From Actinernus sp. WN-2022 (lineage: Eukaryota; Cnidaria; Anthozoa; Actiniaria; Actinernidae): a stretch of 64,000 bases of DNA. This document shows positions 58,050-64,000 of the stretch, one piece after another. A model generated the notes under the pieces. It did not search any database and had not been told where the DNA came from. It was given only the letters and a program-made list of their open reading frames with translations. The first letter of the stretch is position 1. Each line of letters opens with the position of its first letter. A program made the position numbers and the translations under genes. The stretch is from NCBI GenBank assembly GCA_030867875.1, contig JAOWCC010000577.1, forward strand, positions 89,881,740 to 89,945,739, given 5' to 3'.

Positions 58050-58412
58050 CTTTTCTCGCACACTATTTTGGATAGTGGACACCAGCCACAACGCAACCCT
58101 TGGTTTATTTCTCACACTTCAAATGCCGTGTACATATTGTTATAGTATAACATTAATAGCTATGAATCCAACGCAGATACGTTTATGCTGGATGGCTAAG
58201 AGTTACATGTATATAACGTCTGATATATCACTATAAATAGCTATTCAAGGGCGGGAAGGTGGGTCTCTAAAAACCGTGGGTTGCACAATGGCTGCAACGA
58301 AAACAACTGGTCATGTGACCCATCTTTCCCGCCTTTCAGTTCTCGCACCAGGTATGGCCGTGTGCGAGAAACGACTTCTCGCTTCTTTCGTATCTCAGCC
58401 AGCGAGAAGTAT
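58050..58412. mobile_element. ~360-bp insert unique to copy B
   Basis: Copy A reads ATATTCTACTGTTCAACTAT (43677) straight through, while copy B splits there. The inner ends, ACTTTTCTCGC and GCGAGAAGT, are roughly inverted. An 80-residue frame overlapping the right part (58281-58523) has no domain. Confidence 0.6.
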
Positions 58413-58844
58413 AATTCAACTATAAACTTGATGCAGAATCGAGTTTATGATAACGAAATAAACCGGATTAGGTACAATTCAAAGCATGAAACATACATGG
58501 TTTACCTATTCCAATTCACATAAATATGTCGTGCATCAATTTTCCCACGACCTTTCGTATTATGTTTTTAATGATTTAACGAAGCCATTTCAGACTAAGA
58601 AAGGAAACAATATCAATAGTGAAGAAGTGCAGAAGGTTTGTACTCGAATGTTTAGATTTTTCATTTATTTCCATGCAGTTCTATAAGAACAATTAAAATA
58701 TCATTCAAATCTCAATTCTAGGTGAAACGTCCATTTCCGAAATTTGATTATTTATTATATAATCTAGGGAAGCATCCTTGAGCTCAATGTGTGCACTACG
58801 TTTTCATAGATTTACTAATAGTGGGTTTCATGGTTTCTTTTCGG

Positions 58845-59108
58845 CCACTGTTCGGAATCACAAGAAGGTTGTACGCATGCTCATTGTCGTCATCGTCATG
58901 TTTGCAGTTTGTTGGTCTCCGTATCACGGGTTGTTTCTATATTTGGACAAGTTTGGATTTCGTACGACGGAGGCACTAGACGCAGCTGTTCACTTCTCGC
59001 AGTGGCTCATGTACTCGAACAGTGCCTGTAATCCCGATTGTGTATGTCATTTTTAACGAACATTACAGGCGTGAGTTTCTAAAGATGATAACTTTTGACA
59101 AAAGCTAG
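58845..59108 (+). pseudogene. Duplicated GPCR last exon, dead
   Basis: Nearly identical to 44121-44383 (TVRNHKKVVRMLIVVIVMF, CWSPYH, SQWLMYSNSACNP). The acceptor CAG at 44118-44120 is CGG at 58842-58844, so the AG required for splicing is gone. An extra base near 59034-59036 shifts the frame inside NPxxY, giving NPDCVCHF and an early stop. Substitutions include V to G after CWSPYH and S to F in the following loop. No TM1-TM5 exon belongs to this copy in the window. It could not complete a receptor unless another acceptor were used, and even then TM7 would be broken. Confidence 0.88.
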
Positions 59109-59486
59109 CTTAAGTGCTGAAATATTCTGATTCAGTGAAAGAGAAGCTTTCTTAATTTTGGTTTCTATGCAGAAGAAAAAGCCACCCGAGTACTGTCCAT
59201 TGCGTATCCACTTATGTGTATTTTTATTATCTGTAGTTTGTCTTTCCACTTAGTGCTAAAAGTCGAAGATAATTCCGACACTCAATATGTATGATATTCA
59301 GAATCTAAATTTCAAAAAGTCAGTAATAATTCATGAAGAAAAATACTAAAGAAATTAATGTTTAATGAGTGGTTTCTAAATGTGATATAGATATGGTCCT
59401 CATTTACATAAACTTTGGTCGTACGGCCAAAATAACTGAATTACATGACTCTAACATTGACGTTTTTGAAGCGCTTCAATAAACTC

Positions 59487-59561
59487 GCAGCAGTGTTTTA
59501 TCAGATCTACAAAATCTCTGGGTGTGCCCTCGTGTTTGTAAATAAAATAAAACACCGCTGC
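59487..59561. repeat. Palindrome, copy B counterpart of 44777-44851
   Basis: GCAGCAGTGTTTTATCAGAT is followed by a partly eroded inverse (AATAAAATAAAACACCGCTGC). Confidence 0.7.
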
Positions 59562-59713
59562 TGCTCGTTTATTAAACATTACTTGTTGATCAATCGCAAG
59601 TAGATATATCTTACATTAGAAACTATACGATGGAGCTGTATGGTAGGCGTGTATTCTGTGTCTCCTGTTACAAGAGGCAGACCGTATTTCCTATTTCAAA
59701 TTTCATGTTCGAG

Positions 59714-61290
59714 GGCGCTTAATCGAGGGAAGCGCGATAATCGAGGGGGCGCACTAATCGAGGAGGCACTTAAGGTCTCGATAAAGGTTCAAAATGTAAA
59801 AGTTTTGAAAAAAATATTTTTCGCAAATTCTAAATCTAAAAGCCCTAATCTAGCAACACAAAAAACCTCAAACTCAAAAAAATAATTTAAAGCCTCGAAA
59901 ATGCGACTTTCTGATTTCCCGCTAAAAAAGGCGCGAAAAATGATTGACAGCTGCTGTCATTCACTGGGCATGTTATTTCATTCTCGCTGATCCTGTGATT
60001 TTCTGCGCTACTTTTCGTTCGTGAAGATTTCCTACGTTTATAATGCAATGCCCAAAAGTGTAAAAGTAGATCTTTCTTGGTGCCGTATTAAAAAAGGAAT
60101 AAGAAGAAAAAGCACAGCACAATTTAGTTTGTAATAATTTAGTTTGTGAGTAAATTTGGAAGCGGGTGTAAAGTTCTTAGGACAAACAATGGCTGGAGGG
60201 ATTATACTCAAGTTCCAAGAAGTTAGAATAATCGAAGACTGAAAGTCCACAAAGAATGAAGCAATAAAGTTTTTCAATCGGCCAAAAATTTAAAGAGAAT
60301 TCAATGTTGGCCGGTTTTGTTTCAGCGCGATAAAACATTTTAGGATGACGTAAACAGCCTACCGTGTACATGGTGTGGATCGAGCTGCGCTGCAGTGGTT
60401 TTCCCTGCATGATATTAATTGTTTGCTTACTGTGGTGCCATTTTTCTGTACTCCTAAAAGAGTGTTTCTTCTTTAAATTAAGCTGGAATCGACACTACAG
60501 CTAACTAGTTTCTGTAGAAGTTCGAGCGTCGGTGAACTGTATAGCTTCTCTGTTCTGCGGCTCGTCTGAACTTTGTAATCGGCCGAGACTGAACACAACA
60601 GGAATCGCTCTGATTGGCTAATGTTAATGAGATTACCCTTGGAGGCGGGACTCTTAGTCAACCGTGAAATGAATCGAAAACCTTTTATCTGGCTGTTTCT
60701 CGGCTCTTTTTTTCGGCCAAAAACAGAACTTTGTTGAAGTCCAGCCTTTTAGCGTTTTGTCCAATTTTCCTAAGTTTTTCACGAGTCGTGGAAAACAGCC
60801 GTTTCTCAAATACAGTGTCGGGGAATTTTGAAATTATTTTTCGTTCAGGTTTTATGACCTGGGTTGTATCAAAATGGGATGAAAAACTACTTTTTCAACT
60901 TTGAAAAGGGATAAAATCTGTAATACGCAATATATCAAAAATACCTGACAGAGTATTTGAGTCAATTTATTTGGGATTCGAAAGGGCTAATTAAGAAAAC
61001 AATTGTTTCAAAGCCTGAAGGGCTGAACTCCTTCTGGCGGACAGAGTCATTTCGCGTAGAAATATATACAACATCTACGCTTTTAACATTTGTTCAAAAC
61101 GGATTAAATATGTACTTTCTTCAATTCAAGACCTTTAAAACGGTATATAGTACGTCTATGTGGCTTTAATTCCGACGTTGCAAGAGCGTTTTTTATTCGA
61201 GTGGGCGCACTAATCGAGGAGTGACTTAATCGAGGGGTCGCGCTAATCAATCAATGGGAGCACTTAATCGAGGGAGCGCTTAATATCCTT
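59714..61290 (+). repeat. Two TAATCGAGG arrays bracketing ~1.4 kb
   Basis: The arrays at 59714-59775 and 61185-61290 have units such as GCGCTTAATCGAGGG and GCACTAATCGAGG in direct orientation. Copy A has a single array (45165-45215). The 1.4 kb between (59775-61185) shows no recognisable gene; frames at 60038-60661 and 60957-61169 lack domains. Confidence 0.75.
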
Positions 61291-61432
61291 CTAAGTCGTA
61301 CGATATAACTTTCAATTTTGAGTGATAAATTCAAAATAATTAACGATAAACCATAAAATGTTTCACAGTCTGGAATGCTACATTGAGTTCTTCAAATGAC
61401 CTAGCCGTGTGATAAAGGGGAAATTGTTATTT

Positions 61433-61462
61433 TATAATAATAATAATAATAATAAAAATAAA
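61433..61462 (+). repeat. (AAT)n microsatellite
   Basis: Roughly nine triplets; equivalent to the shorter run at 45322-45338 that ends copy A. Confidence 0.9.
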
Positions 61463-61792
61463 TAGTACTCTGGACAGAACAATTGATGCATGACATTTTA
61501 CGATTTTACACAAAAACTACAAACTTATTTGTCGGCATTTATTTTTTATTAAAAACCTTATTAAATTCCATACATGGAATTTTATTATTGTCGAAAACAA
61601 TGTTACGGTTTTTGTTTTACAGCCTTTCTAAATATGGAAACTCGAATGACGTAAAACCTAAAATCACGTGATTTCTACGAAAATCAACATGGCCTCAATT
61701 CGAATTGACGTTCGTTGCGAAACAGGGAAATCATGTCACTTTTTTAGCTATGCATGGTTTGAATCTGGGAAATAAACCTCAGTAAGTAAAAG
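61463..61792. other. No gene seen
   Basis: AT-rich spacer before the transposase. I could not find inverted ends matching the other side. Confidence 0.5.
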
Positions 61793-63137
61793 TTAAGCTA
61801 CCCATAGTTTCTGTGGCCAAAGGAAAACTTGTGATTCCTCATTTTCACGCCATCTGAGGACTCTTTTCGCCATGCGATCCTTGGCCCAGCGACACAGAAG
61901 ATGGCGGCCCGTGGCTCTTGCCTCGTACCAACCATGGAAGGCATTAGTGTTAAACCTCAGCCTCCCAAGAGCATCAAGAGCTTGCTGTGCTTCTTTAAAG
62001 TTCCTTGGTCCTCCTTCCTCAAATGACTGATTGGGAGCTCTCCAGGACTTCACATTCGCCTGGATTATAGCTTGGAATAGCTCTGTCGGGTTAGCCTCGT
62101 GGCCCTTTGGAGATAGCATGACTACCTGCACTTCAGCCTGGCGAAAGCGCTCGTGGATTTCCGGATTGTAATGTTGCTTGGATGGGTTCATACATCTCCC
62201 AGCTCTACCAAGACGATCCCAAATAAAATAGCTATGGGGTGGAATAGTCACTGGCAGTGGAGGACCTCCAAGATTCGTTGCATGCACTGGCGATTCGATG
62301 TTATCGAGCACAACATGTTTGACCTCACTGTCATTGGCGTTGTTCTCAGAAAGCCATACTTTGCAGTATCCACGAGGGCCAATTGCAGAGTGAAGTGTGA
62401 ACTTCTGAGGTCGGTATGGTGTTCTGCCATACAGTTGTTCTCCTTTTCTACAGCGACCCTTTCTGGGAAGGCGCCAATCAAGATTGGACATTCATCGGCG
62501 AAATAGAATTCACCAGGAGTACATTTTCCCTCCTCGATCGCGCGGTTCAAGCCTTCTAGATACCCATCTGCATATCGAGAATTCTCTCGAGGTTGGCTTC
62601 ACTACAAGACTTATTGGGGACTTTAAAAGTGAACTTATCTTCTGTTATATGGTATAACTGGCGACGAACAGTTTGGCTACTAATGTCAATCCCGGTTCTA
62701 TTTAGTATACGGCAAGCGATTGTTTCTGTGTTTGCGTAAGGGTCTCGTTCAGCCAAGCGCTCGAGTGCTTTCTCCTCAGGTGAGCATTTCTTTACCTTTC
62801 TTTGACTCCCACCAGATCTTTTTAGTGGAGTAACATCTCCTGTACTTCTTTTCACACCTCTCCACCGATTGGCGGCATTTCTATCTAAAACTCCGGCGTC
62901 CCTCAGTGCAGTTTGCACTTCAACTCCAGACTCGATTCTCTTTAACACGGCCCGTCTCAATCTCGGAGAGAGTGGTTTGCCTCTACTTTCCGCTTTGACA
63001 CGATTGTTTTTCTTTTTCCGTCCTTTTCGCTTAAAGGAGGGATTATTTAAATCCCCCTTTTTGAAAGGCATATTATATTTTAAACTTGAGTCAGTGTAAT
63101 CGACAGTGTATAGATTTAAACGGTAGAAAGTTGTCAT
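61793..63137 (-). pseudogene. Tc1/mariner (IS630)-like transposase, two frameshifts
   Basis: Minus strand, three frames in series. Part 1 (63137-62556, 193 residues; the real start is probably the Met of MPFKKGDL, residue 23) has a basic patch at 36-45, a first helix-turn-helix at ~57-95 and a second at ~119-165 containing ERDPYANTETIACRIL and SSQTVRRQL, as in Tc1-type DNA-binding domains. After a break near 62590, part 2 reads GYLEGLNRAIEEGK and GEFYFADECPILIG, with the first catalytic Asp. After a one-base shift in an A/G run near 62455, part 3 reads GRTPYRPQKFTLHSAIGPRG, FIWDRLGRAG (second Asp) and HEANPTELFQ (catalytic Glu). The D-E gap is 44 residues, longer than the usual 34. Terminal repeats were not found. 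Such enzymes cut and paste DNA at TA. Confidence 0.82.
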
Positions 63138-63677
63138 GTACTTTTAAAATGTATCGAAATGAGTTGTTGTAAACAAAGCCAACATAAAGTTTTTTTTCAA
63201 AATGTTGACAATTTTGGCGCGAAAATACTATTTCCCTTGTCACCTTGAATTGTTTTTCACAACCAGATTTTCGAAAAATATGACTGAGTATAGAGTTCCG
63301 TTCACGCCGAACGAAAAACGGATTGATTTGCTTTCTTATACGTTCGCGTTCTCTTTAAAGCGGTTTTCACGTTGTGTTTTTGGAGAGAACGGTGGAAATG
63401 TAGGCAACTGCGTGCATTTTCACATGCAGCTATTGTATTTTGTAATTAAGGCTATTGTTTTATGCCGTCGTCGAAGACGTTGCAGTCGTGTTTTGCTTAA
63501 AGTCCCTATTAATATCCTGTTGAGTAAACGAAACCGTAACGCGTCTGAAAATCCTTGGACGAAATGTTGTAATGGTGTGTTCTAGTGGCATTTCCGCTAC
63601 TGTATTTGACGATTCAATGAAAAGTAAAACTGTCCATTCCATTACACTCTTTTAATGGCTGATATGCACTTGGGTGG
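63138..63677. other. No gene seen
   Basis: Frames on both strands at 63202-63642 overlap each other and have no domain. Confidence 0.5.
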
Positions 63678-63840
63678 ACATCTTTAGCCGAGCGTAGGTC
63701 AGAAATGAAGGCCAGACTCATGTACAAAACGATTCACGAATTAGCGCCCCAAAGACTGTGTAATATTTTTCAAAATTTAAACTCAAAAACTGAACTAAGC
63801 TTTTTATTCCTAGACCTAGAACATAATTTATTTTAAAGAG
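63678..63840 (+). pseudogene. CR1/L2-like LINE post-RT fragment
   Basis: The frame from 63669 reads LGWTSLAERRSEMKARLMYK and then TIHELAPQRLCNIFQN, matching the W-L--RR----LMYK---GL-P-YL pattern found after the RT in this LINE clade. It then decays; no tail is visible before the window end, where 63979-63992 is a T-run. Confidence 0.6.
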
Positions 63841-64000
63841 CTTTAGCTATAGCGGAGCTCAAATATAGAATAAGGTACCAGAGGGCATAAGGAGTTCTAG
63901 CTCATATGAATCGTTTTGTAACAAACTATCCTCCACAGGCTTTACTTTTAGAAGTTAGTAAACTAGTTATTGTGCATATTTTTTTTTTTTTAATAATTGT

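Larger units (their letters stand above)
56725..58460. mobile_element. Older inverted-repeat element inside duplicon D, copy B
   Basis: Counterpart of 41283-43735, with ends near AAATATCGTTTCTACATCGA and TGATGCAGAATCGAGTTTAT. It carries its own later insertions at 57365-57857 and 58050-58412 and lacks the minisatellite foldback. Confidence 0.6.
52746..61440 (+). repeat. Segmental duplication D, copy B
   Basis: Same order and strand as 39412-45340, enlarged by local duplication (53045-54720), a Harbinger-type MITE (54727), a TTAA element (57365), a ~360-bp insert (58050-58412) and ~1.4 kb between two TAATCGAGG arrays (59775-61185). It carries the dead GPCR exon. There is no exon 1 counterpart in the window. 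Confidence 0.85.

Noticed and set aside
58845..59056. Copy B TM6-TM7 segment as an alternative last exon
   Set aside because: The acceptor AG is lost and the frame breaks inside NPxxY.

Overview
The window looks like intron- and transposon-rich, AT-rich nuclear DNA of an early-branching animal. An anthozoan cnidarian (stony coral or sea anemone) is my best guess. This rests on the mix of L1-like and CR1/L2-like LINEs, tRNA-type SINEs, many foldback MITEs and a short rhodopsin-class neuropeptide-type GPCR; no marker fixes the species. There are no operons, rRNA genes or CRISPR arrays.

Only one host gene is well supported: a class A GPCR on the + strand. Exon 1 (34569-35253) encodes TM1-TM5 and exon 2 (44121-44383) encodes TM6-TM7. 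The spliced product is 315 residues, and the intron is about 8.9 kb and full of repeats. The last exon and its surroundings are duplicated downstream. The second exon 2 (58845-59108) has lost its splice acceptor AG and carries a frameshift, so it is a relic.

Layout. 1-1890: L1-like LINE (ORF1 tail, ORF2 endonuclease) broken by a 209-bp MITE. 1905-11955: copies of an interspersed repeat with a ~175-bp internal satellite (family A), a tandemly repeated block, one copy of a segmental duplication (P1) and a foldback element rich in CAATTGATA. 11959-21545: minus-strand CR1/L2-like LINE remnants, one split by a ~6-kb insert edged with CGCCTTAACT arrays. 21546-34568: gene-poor DNA with a Harbinger-type transposase relic, a LINE 3' end and several MITEs. 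34569-45340: the GPCR and duplicon D copy A. 45338-52690: another family A copy, P2 and LINE fragments. 52746-61440: duplicon D copy B. 61793-63137: frameshifted Tc1/mariner-like transposase. The window ends in another LINE remnant.

The duplicated blocks (P1/P2 and D-A/D-B) are the most useful feature. Each copy acts as an empty-site control for the other, so many insertions can be bounded and ordered: a piggyBac-type MITE inside a LINE inside a palindrome, or a minisatellite-filled foldback inside an older inverted-repeat element inside duplicon D. Most remaining open frames are repeat-derived or chance and are left out. All similarity statements come from reading the sequence by eye; no database search was run.
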